Part shown: in pieces, positions 23,760 to 36,339 of the stretch | How positions within the stretch are numbered: the stretch's first letter is position 1 | Layout: each line of letters begins with the position of its first letter | Source: Phylloscopus collybita | Taxonomy: Eukaryota > Chordata > Aves > Passeriformes > Phylloscopidae | Reading direction: 5' to 3' | NCBI GenBank assembly: GCA_027886175.1 | Contig: JAJNNQ010000009.1 | Location: 20,309,501-20,373,500, forward strand | Length of the DNA: 64,000 nucleotides | Position numbers and translations under genes: made by a program | The notes under the pieces: model-generated | What the model was told of the DNA's origin: nothing | Seen by the model: only the letters and a program-made list of their open reading frames with translations | The model's database searches: none

Positions 23760-26290
23760 TAAAAGGACAAGGAGATAATTTCTTTCCTATTTTATCTATA
23801 AGAAATTATTTCAAAAGCTTCTAACTGTAGTAGTCTCAGAACTGTAGTCTTAAAATCTGAAACCAAATTTTGTAGACAGTAACCTCTAGCTTAATTTTTC
23901 TACCGCTATAGCTTTTCAGATTTTTTTTTTTAACTCAACTCATAAATTTGTGATGTTAGTCCTTGATGATGATAAGTTAGTTTGTCTGGGATATGAGGAC
24001 TCATTCAATAAACAGACATTCTACTATCTAAAAATAAAATAATGAGCAAGAATTCTATTCCAAAATTAGGTTATATACAATATTAGTTTGAAAATTTTAA
24101 GTATTAAAAAAATCTAGAAGATTAATTTAAGGAACTAGTACATTTTGAGATACATCAACACTGGAAACTGTTTGCATGATTGACTAATGCTGCTTCAGTT
24201 TTAAAAGGTCTGATACAGGCTTAAATATTAGAAGTGGAAAAAATTCAGATCATTTCTATGGTAGTAGCCCAGTGCTATGTTCAGCATTAGAATATGTTCA
24301 ATAAGGGGAGATTCTTTAGAAAAAATAGGACTTTCTATCACCTGTGGTCAGAGAAAATAATCTAGAAATATCTGTAGTGGAGGGAGGGCAGAAGGTAATT
24401 ATAGTACCATACACACGCAATCCACAGTAGCCACAAAAATGGTTGTTGTTATAGTACAAACCAAAAGTATTTGAGTTTTAATTTTTTTAAATTTTAAGTA
24501 CTGGGAATGTGTCTCATAAATTGCTCCCACTTGTGCTAAAATTCAGCCACTGTGTGGTATGAAGTGGGACAGGATCTCTTAGTGACACCAGATAAAATGC
24601 TGATTCCCAGACAGATAATTTATTTCAGTCCTCTAGGTGCTTGAATCTGGGACAATTGAGATTACATGTTACAGACTAATATGCCTTGAGAACATGTTTT
24701 CATGAGGTGTTTGTAATATGTTTATTTTATTATAATGGTTTTAATTTATTTTTTTTTAAGAAGTATAGCATGCCATGGAATGGAAAGTATTTATTTATTT
24801 TTCCTTTCTTCCATGATACTACTCCAATGCAACAAGGAATTTTAAAATGCTTTGTCTCCACAGGCCTCTAAGTCCATCCATGAAAGTTTCTTATTATAAA
24901 ATGAAATACAAGAGGAAAAAAAAATAGATTTACATTAGGTTGCCATAAAAATCTGTAAGATATGAAAGCAGGTGAATTTGTCTTCTCTGAGAATTTGAAA
25001 CTTTAAAATACAAAACAAACAAAAAAAAACAAAAACAAACAAAAACACACAGAAACACAACAAAAAAAACCCTAAAGCAGGCAATTGCATTTTTTCCTCT
25101 AAAATATTGTTCAGCATGTAACTTCTAAGACATAATGATTCAAGGAAAATCTTTCAAACAAGCTTGTAAACCAAAGTAGAAGACTTCTTTTGGTAATTTT
25201 TTCCTTTATTTAATTTTTTGTAGTAAGCTGAATTACAATTCTGACTTATTTTTTGTGTTCCTGATTAATGCTGCTGGAGCTTTAAAATCTGTTGCAGTCC
25301 TTCTGTTACTATACTCAAAATTATGGTGGAATTGCAGCCAGCTTTATTTTTTTGCAATTTTTACATTTGAAATCTAACCAGCAGTTAGGTTTGATGAATC
25401 TCAAATTCTACAAGACCTCTTTATTCCTCACTAGATAGTTAGAATTACAGCAAGTCTAAAAGTGTAAAACAAGAAAGCAGTTCTGGGACTTACCTTAAAA
25501 CTAGAACAAAACAAACCCCATTATTATCTGAGAAGATTGAGATTTAGAGAATCTGGAATTTCATTTTGCAATGCACTGAAGACACCCTGTGCTTGGAGAA
25601 GAAGTGCTGGTTTCTGATCACTCTCTTTCCATCTAAGCATCACGTTCATAGGAGTGACAATGCTCTGGAGTGTGATCTCAGTCTGTAACAATAACTGGGA
25701 AACTGGGCGAACTCCATGTGCCTAGAATAGCCAGGTAAATCATATTTATTTGCAATCCCATAATGTTTCTTAGAAACTACAATAATTTAGTGTCTGAAGA
25801 GGTAAACCAGCTTTTTGCCTTTTTTTTTTTTTTTTTTTAATGTACTTATGGCACTAGACATAGTAAGAACTGTAATTGCCACAATAGGACTGTCATAGAC
25901 AACAGTGAAGCTCCACAAGTCAAAGATCTCCACATAAATGTGAACATCCTCCAGAGTTATATTAGGTGAAATGAAATAGCCTAGTACATGGTTAGGCCAT
26001 GCTTCAAAGCTGTACCACTAACAGCTGTGCTTTAGGAAAATATGTCAGCACAGCACGCCATAGCAATTCTTTCCTGGAGCACTGAATTCCAGCCCCTGTC
26101 AAACGAGATCTAGAATCAGTGGTCCTGTGCTGCAGGTCTGATATTTCTGACTAGATAAAAAAGCCAGCTTAATGGACCTAAAGGTTTAAACACTCTAAAA
26201 ACAAAGCTCGACTGTATTTATTTCCTGCACCCCATTACACAGCCAGGAAAATACCATTCAATTAATCATTGCCCTCAGGGTGGTAGGTTA
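23760..26290. other. Intergenic, simple repeats only
   Basis: Contains an A-rich (CAAA)n tract at about 25015-25072 and T(19) at 25820-25838. I see nothing else I can name. Confidence 0.5.
25015..25072. repeat. A-rich (CAAA)n simple repeat
   Basis: Interrupted AAAC/AAAAC units over about 58 bases; it gives a spurious Phe/Cys-rich minus-strand frame. Confidence 0.85.
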
Positions 26291-26299
26291 CTATTCATG

Positions 26300-26915
26300 G
26301 AATATACCAATGTTGAGTACTAGAATGAGCATTTCCAGCAGATTGAGGGAAGTGATCCTGCCCCTCTACTCACCCCTGGTTAGGCATATCTGGAATGCTG
26401 TGTCCTGGGCTCCTTCATATGAGAGAATTGTGGAGTTCCTGAAGCAGTTCCAGCAGATGAAGATTATTAAGAGGCAGAATGAATACAGTCATTGAAGATA
26501 ATTAAGGGACAGAAGCATCTCTCTTATGGGGAAAGGGTGAGAGAGATTCAGCCTGGAGAAGACACAACTGAGATAGGACCTCATCACTCTCTGTTAGTGT
26601 TTGAAGAGGGGTCAAGAGGATGGAGCCAGGCTCTGCTGCTCTGCTCAGTGGTGCCAAGCAACAGGACAAAAGGCAACAGGCAGAAACTGATGCACAGGAA
26701 GTTCCATCTGAGTATGCAGAAGACTTCACTGTGGAGGTGACTGAGCAATGGAAAAGACTGCCCAGAGACATTGTGGAGTCTCCCTCACTGGAGATATTTA
26801 AAACTGCCTGGACACAATCCTGTGCCTTGTGTTCTAGGATGACCCTGATTGAGTAGTGGGGCTGAACAAGATGACTCACAGTTCCAGCTGTATCCATTCC
26901 ATTATTCTGAGATCT
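26300..26915 (+). mobile_element. CR1 LINE, 3' part of ORF2 plus 3' UTR
   Basis: The order of blocks matches CR1: TGATCCTGCCCCTCTACTCA (end of the RT region), GAGAGAGATTCAGCCTGGAG, GAGGATGGAGCCAGGCTCT, GTTCCATCTGAGTATGCAGA, GACTGCCCAGAGACATTGTG and a worn ATTCCATTATTCTGAG tail. The encoded ORF2 C-terminus is disrupted. A roughly 30-bp imperfect duplication (TGAAGATTATTAAG... / TGAAGATAATTAAG...) lies at 26458-26512. A 160-codon antisense frame here (26502-26984) is a shadow of the repeat. Confidence 0.9.
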
Positions 26916-26919
26916 GCCA

Positions 26920-29450
26920 TGCCATGTTGTGTCCACACCACCTGCACTGAAGAATTTTTTCTTTCCTGAACATTTTGTCTTCATTGTACTTCACAGAACC
27001 AGTACAGAAATAACAGTATGGTTTTGCACACCATGTTTGCATAATACTGGATATACTTTGAAAGAACAGAATAAAGGATGACAGTAAAACCCTTGCTTTG
27101 TCTTCTTCTGGCCTGGATGCTTGTCGCGAAATGCTAAGTGCACCATGTAAATAAAAAAAGCAGAGCAAGGAGCTTCCACTATAGAGTGTTAATGTAAAGC
27201 TAGACAGTGAGTTAATGTTTGAGAAGGCTCAGAGAAAGAGGAGAGTCATCAGGAATAAACAGACAGCCTAAGGGCTAGTAATCAACTTGGTGAAAATCTT
27301 TAGGCAAGAAGGAAACTAAAGAAGCATAAATACAATTTAAGGTGACAAAAACAGTGGAATGTGACAGGGAACAAAAACAGTGGAATGTGACAGGGAACAA
27401 GGGGAGAAAACAATCAAGGATCAAATTCTATTAAGGACTATTATATATGATAAAGAATATACTCTAAAAACAGTACATGACACCAAGACAAAACAGGTTA
27501 GAAGCATGACATCAGAATAAAAAAAATTACCCGAGAAAAGGTGTGACATAATTCAATGAACAAGTTTTACATTTGTGGGGGGAAAAAAAGTGCAGAATTT
27601 TCAGAAAGGGGGGATAGGCATAAAAATTCAAATATGTATATATTTATTGCTATTTTAATTTTTGAGGATTGAAAAGAAGGCTTTTAAATTTCAAATCTTA
27701 TCTAGAGTGAGCAGTTGTACTGAATTTTTATTCTGAACTCAAAAAAGTTCTCTCTTGAGAGAAATGAACAAAGCAGTTAGAGTAATAAGTTTCCTTGTTC
27801 GTGCTGAAAGGAACCTGCTGTATGGAAAATTTCATGAGCAAGTCTAATTCTGCCTCTTTCTGATGGTGACAGCAAATTTAGCCTCATTCTGCATACCTTC
27901 ATATTCTCTTGTTCAAGCCAGTCTCAAAAGCTGGCTGAAAGTTCCACTCAAACACACATGTTTATATGGCCAATGTCATCATATGACATTCCTGTAGATT
28001 ACAAATGCTGTGCTTCTGAAGCAAATTCTTTCTTCCTGGAATTTTATTTTTGTTAACAGAGCATCTTTCCTGAAAACTGCAGTGAGAAACATTTCTCTAA
28101 ATGGCAGACCCATCCATGCACAATATCTTTCTACATTTTTGCTCCTAACATCCCATCACTGCTATTCAAACTAAAGTTTATGTCTGAAGAACTGATTACC
28201 CATAATCTCTAGTATAAATAGAAATATCCTTTGAACACTTCTAATCTCCCAACACTATCCCAGTTACGGTGGGTACTCAGATTGGCACTGGAAAATATTC
28301 ACTAAACAACTCAACCTTCTGTTACTTCTTGAGAGTGATGCACTAGAATGCATACTTCTACATGTATGAAAATTTAACATTATCATTGAGAAACAAGTGG
28401 TTTTCCATGGCATGATGCAGTCACTTGGCCATTTCAACTCATTTTTTACTTCAGTTGAATTTAATAAGAATCATGAACCACTGTGACTCCTTAGCAGTGC
28501 CTTGCATCTGTGTAGAGTGTTCAGACACGGTGTGGGAATGGATCCTCCCTGTATGCACACTCTGCCCCTCCACTCAAAGGATGTTCGAGGTACCCAGGAA
28601 GGATCATTAAAGATCGTTCAAGGTTAGTCAGTGATACACAGTTCAGCTTGAACTGAAGTATTGGATTTTAACAGCCATTACAGAAGTTCAATAAATATTT
28701 TCTTTCTTCCTACCACTCAATATCCCTTTAGAAGTTTTGCAGAGATAAAGTAAGAAAAATAAACTCTTCATCACTAAATAGCTATTTTTCTATACAAAAT
28801 ATTTTAGCAGGCATAGATTTTATTATCCCCTTTTGGTAACCTCACAGATTGATGTGCTATTCTGGATTCAGAATTTAGAAAGATTAACACCCCTCCCCAC
28901 CATCTTCTAAAAACAACTGATTGACAAATAAGAACTTCCAAAATAATATTTGAGAGACTATAGAATCACTCAGTTATCAGATAGCCTTTTATCTAGGGTC
29001 ATGTACCTACCTGATATAAATCACTGTGCTTCAAGAGTAGCTAAGGATCTAACCCACAGCTCCTTTTCTTTGTAATATGATCTACATTTTACTTCCTACA
29101 TATAGTTGGAGGTCTTTGGCATCCACAATCAGACATTTCTGCCTTTATATGCAAGAAACAGCTACCAATTTAACTTCCTATCCCACTAAACCACTAAAAA
29201 TCACGTAAGAATAATTATTAAAACATGAATATATGTCATTCTCTGTTCAAAATCATTAAGCATCATCGTCTTAGAGCACTCATATATTTTTCACCTTTAC
29301 TCAAGCTCCTATTCACATGTATCTCAAATTTCACTGACATATACAATACTAAAGCAAGTTCTTACTCAGCGAATAGAAGGTGATATAAAATATTATATTT
29401 TTTTTTCTTCCAGACAAAAATTGTAGAAGAATCATTCCCTGAATTGCAGT
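26920..29450. other. Intergenic, one tandem duplication
   Basis: AT-rich sequence with a 26-bp perfect tandem duplication at 27345-27396; otherwise no feature I can name. Confidence 0.5.
27345..27396. repeat. Perfect 26-bp tandem duplication
   Basis: The unit begins ACAAAAACAGTGG and ends GTGACAGGGA; two identical copies are followed by the first few bases of a third (ACAAGG). The absence of mismatches implies a recent duplication. Confidence 0.95.
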
Positions 29451-29456
29451 ACCAGG

Positions 29457-29497
29457 AAAAAAAAAAAAAAAAAAAAACAAACAAAAAACCAACAGAA

Positions 29498-29543
<46 letters not shown>

Positions 29544-29592
29544 CAAAAAAACCCCAAACCAACAACAACAACAACAACAAAAAAAAAAACCC
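29457..29592. repeat. Long A-rich low-complexity tract with (CAA)n
   Basis: About 135 bases made of poly-A blocks, AACAAAC/AACCC interruptions and six AAC/CAA triplets. It gives spurious poly-Lys or poly-Phe open frames on both strands. It could be a degraded retroposon tail, but no body is recognisable beside it. Confidence 0.9.
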
Positions 29593-29973
29593 ACCATTAC
29601 CCAAACTTACTTGTTTTCTTAATTTGAGAAAACATTTATCATTAAAACAATACTGGATTGGCCATGATCATCACAGGACAAAAGTATAGATACCCTTCAT
29701 TCATTTAATCACATTCTTAAAACCTATCTCAGAAAAAAAAATATCAGTTTTCAAGAGATTCTTCCAAAGGAAATATAAAAGGATATTAAATATTCACTGC
29801 TTAAAAAAAAAAAAAGCAGCAAAGTTATTGTTCAGAAAAAAGAAACAAGTGTTCCAGAATGGTAGCAAAGCTATATATTCAACTAAATTCAGATCTTTAA
29901 AAAAAAATTTAGAGGACATCAGCCTATTGCCTCCGTATTAAGTGTTTTACATCTATCTAAGCCTTTAAGGCCT

Positions 29974-30267
29974 TGTGCTGGTTTTGGCTGAGGCAGAGTT
30001 CATTTCCTTCACAGTCACCATCATACACAACAGAGTGCTGCTTTCCTGGGGATAGCTGAACATCAGCTTACCCATGGGAAGCAGTGAATGAATTCCATGG
30101 TTTGCTTTGCTGTGTGCAGAACCTTTGCTTTCCTTATTAAACTGTATTTCACTCAGCCCACAAGTTTTCTCACTTTTACCCTCATGATTTTCTCCCCCAT
30201 CTCACCAGGGGGGAGTGAGTGAGCAACTGCGTGGGGTTTATTTGCCAGCTGGGCTTAAACCACAACA
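29974..30267 (+). mobile_element. Solo LTR of an avian endogenous retrovirus
   Basis: It begins TGTGCTGGTTTTGGCTG and ends TTAAACCACAACA. Inside are CTTTGCTTTCCTTATTAAAC (ATTAAA-type poly(A) signal), ACAAGTTTTCTCACTTTTAC and GGGGGGAGTGAGTGAGCAAC. I know this layout from a very common LTR family in songbirds. No internal retroviral genes flank it, so it is a solo LTR. A clean target-site duplication is not visible, and part of the middle may be deleted. Confidence 0.75.
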
Positions 30268-30269
30268 CA

Positions 30270-33250
30270 TGCATAAAATCCAGTACCACTGAGGGAAAGA
30301 TCCAGTCTTTTAATTTGTCTCTGAACTTTCCAAAGACTTTCATTTATCCTATAGATGCTGATTTTCCACTCTGCTCAAAGGCTTCTTATAATTAAAAATG
30401 CTATGACTTCATTAATTAAAATTCATGAAAGAATGTGATAAAAAAGAACAATTGATCATATTGTACTATTAAAATGAAATCGTAGCAAAACAAAACCAGA
30501 AACAGAATTAATTAACTTGAATATCCATTCTTCAGCTATCTGAGGGCATAGGCTATTTATTGCAAACTATTTTATTAATTGGAAATAAAACAATACATTT
30601 TTTGGACCAAGTAAATCTCTAAGAGTACACACAGGATAAAAATGTCTAGTTGACTTTGATCTTTAATTTATGAATTTCTTCTTCATTATGTTATTTACAC
30701 AGGAGTGCCTGTGATATTCTGAATGTCAGAAATAGATGTCTGCCTACAAAAAGATAGAGAAAAATATTTCCCTGTTTCCTGTATAGGTGCAGAAACATAA
30801 ATGATTCTTGGTTTAAAACATACAGCTGTATACCAGACTACATTTTGTGGACAAAATTTATCAGGGAACTGACACTTTTCAGACAACCAAAATAAAATTT
30901 TCAAAGTATGGTCTAGTTAGTGAATGCATAAAGATATTAAATTATGTATGGAGTCTAATACTGGAAGTTTAATAAACCTTAAATTCTTAGGAAAAAAAGA
31001 TAGGAAAGGATAGGTAACCAAGATTCCTTCCATCCCTCATTCTCTCCCTACTACCCCTGCTTTAAGGCCAGTTGCTTTTTCTGGGACGTGCACCTAAAAA
31101 TATTATTGAAGGGTCAGTTAGAGTTGGAGTGCTTGTGGGACTTCCATGGGCTTTTTTTCTTCCTTATGTAACATGTGCCTGCATAAGATTCATAAAATGT
31201 AGTCATCAACTCTTTCAGGTTGGAACTTCCAACAGAAAAACACAGAGAATTCTCAGGAATGAAAAATAAGGCCTAAAATGTATTCCTTTGTTAGGCAAAA
31301 GTGTTTAATATACTGAAATCTTGCAAAAATATTTTTTGAATATGAAAAGCCCCAAGTCTCTAGGGAAGTGACAACTCAGACTAAAGTATTTCTGAACCTT
31401 CTGGTCAAATCTTTCACCGAATAAAACATGAGACAGGATATTATTCTGTTCACTATTATGTTCAGACTAATATATCATTTTAGGATAAATAGGTGTAAGC
31501 AAATATCTGGATAATTTAGAGAGAAAAAAGCCACATTTCATTAGCATGGGGAAAATTGTGTGTCATCAGTCAAAGGTCTCATGTTGTCAGTATTAAAAAG
31601 ATTGTTGTAATTGTGTAAAGCCTGATACAGGATTCAAGAAATAAGCGACTAAAGGAGAATAATGTAATTATTTCTAATCAACATGGCTACCTGGAAAATT
31701 GATCTTGTCAAATTACCTTGGTATAATTTTTATGAAATTATAAATGCATTTGATAAAAATTATCAAGACACAAGGGTTTAACAACTGAATAACATGCATC
31801 TTAAATCTCAGCATGCTATGCAAATAGGGAATATTACCAATGACTATTTTTCTTTCATCACATTTTCTTGGGACTGTTTTTACATTTATTTGTATTTTCA
31901 TAGATTTGAGGACAAAAATAATTCAGCCAATGCTGATAAACTTGGTTGTTGATTCAATGAGTGATTAAGGAAGGCAGGATTAATCAACGAAGGAAAAATT
32001 CAATATGGTAACATCTGCATTTATGAGCAGAGGATGAAGGCCCTTAGAGTATGACAGAAATAGTTTGAGATGTAGTGATAGAAGAAGAGGTAATGTATAT
32101 TGTAGAGCTATTTTAGAGAAATATCCTACACCTTAGAGAAACTTAGAGGTTTTTTGTGTATTTCTAGGTTATGAAGTAAGGCCAGATCCTAGGAGGCAAA
32201 TGGCTCACTACTAACCAAAAAATGGAGTTTAAAAGAAATTTTTCAGTATTTTGTTTTCAATTTTATATAGTTAACCTCAATTTGCTTTAAAAGGGAGTAA
32301 AACTTTCAGAAGGAAATAGGACTTGAACTAATCTTCTGAAAATGTGATGTGCATTCTGTTGCCTGCAAGCACTCCTACAGGGCTGAAACCTCTCTAGAAA
32401 AGAGATGTTTGCATGGGTTTGGTACATCCATATCTTTATTTTGGAGGAACTGGAGATGGAAACGTGGTGGAAAGTCACTTCTGGAAAGAAGTGAATGTTA
32501 ATTTTCTATTGTAGAAGAGACAGCTTTAAAAATCTTTGCAAAAATACTGCTTTCTTTTCAAAAGGAATAAATAGTTTTGTAAATCATTCTCACTGTATGA
32601 CTGAATTTTACTTCCCCTTTCACCACAGCTCAGACCCTAGAATGGAGCAGAGCTAGTAGGATATTTTCCTCTGTAATGGCACTTTCCTGCCATTCCTCCT
32701 CCTGTGGGAGACATCCTTGAGGATGTCCACCAGCTGCAACCACAAATACAATCTGGATCTATTCTTAAGAGAAGTGGGCAAATACACTCTTTTATACAAA
32801 TGCTTTGGCTTTCCATAAACCATTAGAAATATTGGATGTGAATTAGAAGATGTAGCTATGGCACAGGGCAATATGTGGATTGGAACGGAACAACGCTGAA
32901 AGATGGATGTACTAGCATAGGGTTTGTGGAATTTTCCAGGCATATGAATACTACAGAAACAACTTCATTAAAGGCATGGAAATATGTTTGAAGTAAACTT
33001 ATTGCCTGGCTGATGCTGAGCCATGAGCTGATAGAAATTAAACTGTACAGCTTCTACAACTGCGGGAGAGGTTCAGAAATATATTCCATTAATAATTTTT
33101 CAGTAGTGAGTTAATCTGTTAATATTATTGTAATTGATGTAATATAAATACCTAAAGGAACTGGAGTAAAACAATTATTTTTCAAATTTTCTTGGAAAGC
33201 ACAGCTTGCTTAGTACGAAACACCGTCAAGTGATTTTAGAGTGAAAGGCT
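30270..33250. other. Intergenic, nothing recognised
   Basis: AT-rich sequence. The longest minus-strand frame (32653-32943) has no recognisable domain. Confidence 0.5.
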
Positions 33251-33259
33251 TTTCTGGAA

Positions 33260-33650
33260 AATGACAAAGGGCCCCTCTGACCCTACAGTTTCCCCCAGAG
33301 ATGTGCACAGAAGAGCAGCAGAGAAAGGGCAGGACTGTGCCAGCCAGGGCTGCTCCCGCTGCCCCAGGGAGGCAGCGGCGCTGGCGTGGGCAGCCCGCAG
33401 CCCCTCTCAGCACAGATGCTTATGGTGACAGAAAAAGGCCAACGTCTAGCGGGGACATCAAGCCGGCGTGGATCTGGATCAGCAGGACACAGGCACAGCT
33501 GCAGCCCAGCTCAGGCAGGGATCAACCCTGAGAGGAGGAGGCTCCCTGGCAGAGCTGCCCGCCGCGCACGGCTCTGCCCGTGCCTTCAGCTGCACTGATC
33601 CCAGCCCAGGCACTAAATCCCCAAGGTCAAGGCAAAATCTGAGCCCTGAC
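33260..33650. other. GC-rich, CpG-containing segment
   Basis: This block is sharply more GC-rich than its surroundings, with 14 CpG dinucleotides between 33301 and 33600 by my count (for example GGCAGCGGCGCTGGCGTGGG and CCCGCCGCGCACGG). Overlapping frames are open in several registers, as expected for GC-rich DNA. It may be a CpG-island-like regulatory element or promoter of a non-coding transcript, or a young GC-rich repeat I do not recognise. No TATA box or splice donor is obvious. Confidence 0.5.
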
Positions 33651-33664
33651 ACCAATCTCCTAAA

Positions 33665-35729
33665 GTGACTGATGACTCAGTACGGTGGTTCCTTAGGCTT
33701 TACAAAGGGGTGAGCAGCTCTACTGTCATCTTGCAGTTTTACCTTAGGCAGCCTGCCCAACCAAGGATTGCACGGCAATTGCAACACGCAGCCATATCTG
33801 TTTCCTGTAAACAGTTCTCATTTATTTTCTTAACTCCTACGTTTTTAATCTTTTTTTTTTTTTTTTTTGACCAATAGTATTTTTCTGATGTTGTGAGACT
33901 GATGACAAGATACTAAATGTTTAGGACTACATGCAGGAGGCTGAATTAATTTGTCAGTTGTCATTTATTTGCTTGTCATCAAAACTCCTGGTTTAGAAAG
34001 TGCTGCTATTAGCATCTTGCTTCTGAAGAGAGGATGTAATATTGAATAGTTACAGTTGGGACCAATACTACCATTTTTCATTAAGATTTTCTTAGGTCCC
34101 TTCATTATAAGACCTCATCTTCTCAGTTGGCAAGCTTCAAATATAAGCTGATATTTTTCAGATTTCTTCACTGACAAATCATATTTGGAGGTATTCTGCT
34201 TTTATTTGAGAGAGATTTTGCTACTTCCAAAATAAAAGTAATTTTGAAGAATAAAATTTAGAGTGTAAAATAAATACTGATGACCTTTTCTTTGAAACCT
34301 GGAACGACTACGCTTTGAAGGAGAAAACTCAAATGATCAGCATTTTGACCTAGAAATAAAAAGTAAATTTCTGTTCCAACAAATATGGTAATGTGGCATG
34401 AAATTCCATGTGGTATAAAATACATGAGAAAAGAAATCACAAGGGGAAACACATGTGGTTAACTGGCAGCTGGAATCAATGTGTAAAGCTGCAGGGAGCC
34501 CAGGGGCAGGTTCCAGCCACCCAGATTAGCTGGGGGTACTTGGCTGTGAGGAAGTCACTTCCTGCTGTTACTTAGTGGTTCTTAGCCAATAAAGCAACGC
34601 TTGAAGAGCACAATGATGAACACCAACACAGTGAGACAAGCTGTCAAAGTTATTTGCAAGAAGGATTAGACTGAGGTCCAGACTAGAGTTTTTCTGGCAA
34701 TAAAGTAAACATTTTTGTTGCAGTATTAGGAGGACGTCCTACGAGGTGGAAGTTTGCTGGAAAAGAATACCACATCACTGGTTAAAAATGTTTTATTGGC
34801 AGTTTTGTTATCTGTCTGTATCTGAAAGTAGATCTCACATGATACCAGGATTCTATTTAGACTAGACTGTTCTAGGTTTTGTTCATTCTATGTTACTTGA
34901 CCAACACTCATAGCTCAGTTGCAGAATTTCTCAGAAGCCAGAAATCCACTTGAAAATAAAGATACTTGTAAATCATATTTACAGAATGCATGTACTCTGA
35001 AAAACCCTACATCTTAGACATCTCCTGTTAAACACTCCTTCACCATGTAGATTTGACACTAATGCTTTTATGTCTTTGATCCACAGTCACAAAATACCTT
35101 CCTTCTTTATCGTTGTGCCTGATCATTCAAGAAATGCACATTCTGTAGTGAAGTGATTCCTAGAAAAGAAATATAACAATAGCTGTGTTAGAGGCAGATA
35201 TTGAATAATGCATGGCAAATAAGGCATAGGATCATGGGCTGCAGAATGATTAAGCTGAATTATAGAATAGCTGTTCAGTAAGAGATAATTGAACTATGAA
35301 CAAGTATACCGGAAAGAAGCTATCATTATTTTAAAACAATATTATAATTCACACTTTCATTGTTGGTTTGTGCTTAATGCTGGAATTTGATTTTGGCAAG
35401 GCTTTACTGCCCAACTTCAAACTTTTTAATGCAAATGGTATTTGAACAAGATGCAACACACTTTATTCCAGCTTTTTTCCAGCTATTGCAGTTATTTTAA
35501 TTAAGTTAATATACTGGGAAAAGAGGAGCTGAAGCAATCAGTCATTTTTTGATCACATTTGTGTTTGTTTTAATAGGCAGCTCAGCTGTTGACAGCCTGT
35601 TGACTCAGGCCAGCGTTACTGAAGGCAGAAAGTCTCACTGTTGAGGTAGATTAATGCCAAACAGGTTATGCTCAGGTACAATAATTAGGAAATTAGAAAG
35701 AATTAAAAGATTAAGATACAAATAAGGCA
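33665..35729. other. Intergenic, nothing recognised
   Basis: Includes T(18) at about 33851-33868. Otherwise AT-rich sequence without features I can name. Confidence 0.5.
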
Positions 35730-36279
35730 CTACCAAGCACTAAAGTCCAGCTGGCGCTGGGGTTCGCAGAGGGCTTTTGAGGCACCCCGAGAGTATCTCG
35801 TTAAAGACACCCTGGGGAGTCAGCGCAGCCCTGTCAGCTGGAGAGAAGGCCTCGGCAGAGAGCAGGCAGTGATTTCAGCTCAGTGATTCAGCTCAGTGAT
35901 TCCAGCCCTGCTCCTGCGAGGTTTCTTCTCTGTTGCCCGGCCCGGGAGAGAGAGAGAGGGAGACTTCGTCTGGCAAATTCCGCAAAAGGTAGTTTATTAT
36001 GAGAGTTCAGCGAAAAGAACCAGGATGACAGCACTCCCTGAGAGACCAGGGAAACTCAGGGGTTTTATAAGACACCAAAAGAAGATGAAAAAAGTACAAA
36101 GCCAATCGTTTAAGACAGATCTGCATAAAATCTCGAAGGAGCTTCTGGGTTTATCTAAAAAGTTGCCGTGACCAAAAGCTTTCCCTTATTTTAAGGGCTC
36201 TAGAAAGAGATTGTGCAATCCCTTTCAAGCTGCTCTCCAGGGCAAGGCCACCGGGGCTTTGTCCACCCCTACCAAGCAC
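35730..36279 (-). mobile_element. Probable solo LTR, antisense, with 11-bp direct repeats
   Basis: Both ends carry the same 11-mer CTACCAAGCAC (35730-35740 and 36269-36279), like a target-site duplication plus chance extension. On the minus strand the 528-bp interior has LTR order: a TATAAAA box (complement of 36064-36070), then AATAAA (complement near 35991-35997), then a GC-rich CT stretch like an R/U5 region. The terminal TG/CA dinucleotides are not preserved at the edges set by the 11-mers, so the exact ends are uncertain. A 13-bp tandem duplication lies at 35874-35899. No internal retroviral sequence adjoins it. Confidence 0.6.
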
Positions 36280-36339
36280 CAGACAAATTCCTTCTCTTTT
36301 TGGCTGCATATTTGGCTGCTAGTGACTAATGTACACATG

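Noticed and set aside
26502..26984. 160-codon minus-strand open frame
   Set aside because: It is the antisense of a CR1 LINE tail with no protein features; open frames on the reverse of CR1 are common.
29349..29689. Poly-Phe and poly-Lys open frames on both strands
   Set aside because: Translation of an A-rich low-complexity tract.
33210..33668. Several overlapping short frames in the GC-rich block
   Set aside because: Open in many registers because stop codons are rare in GC-rich DNA; no single frame stands out.
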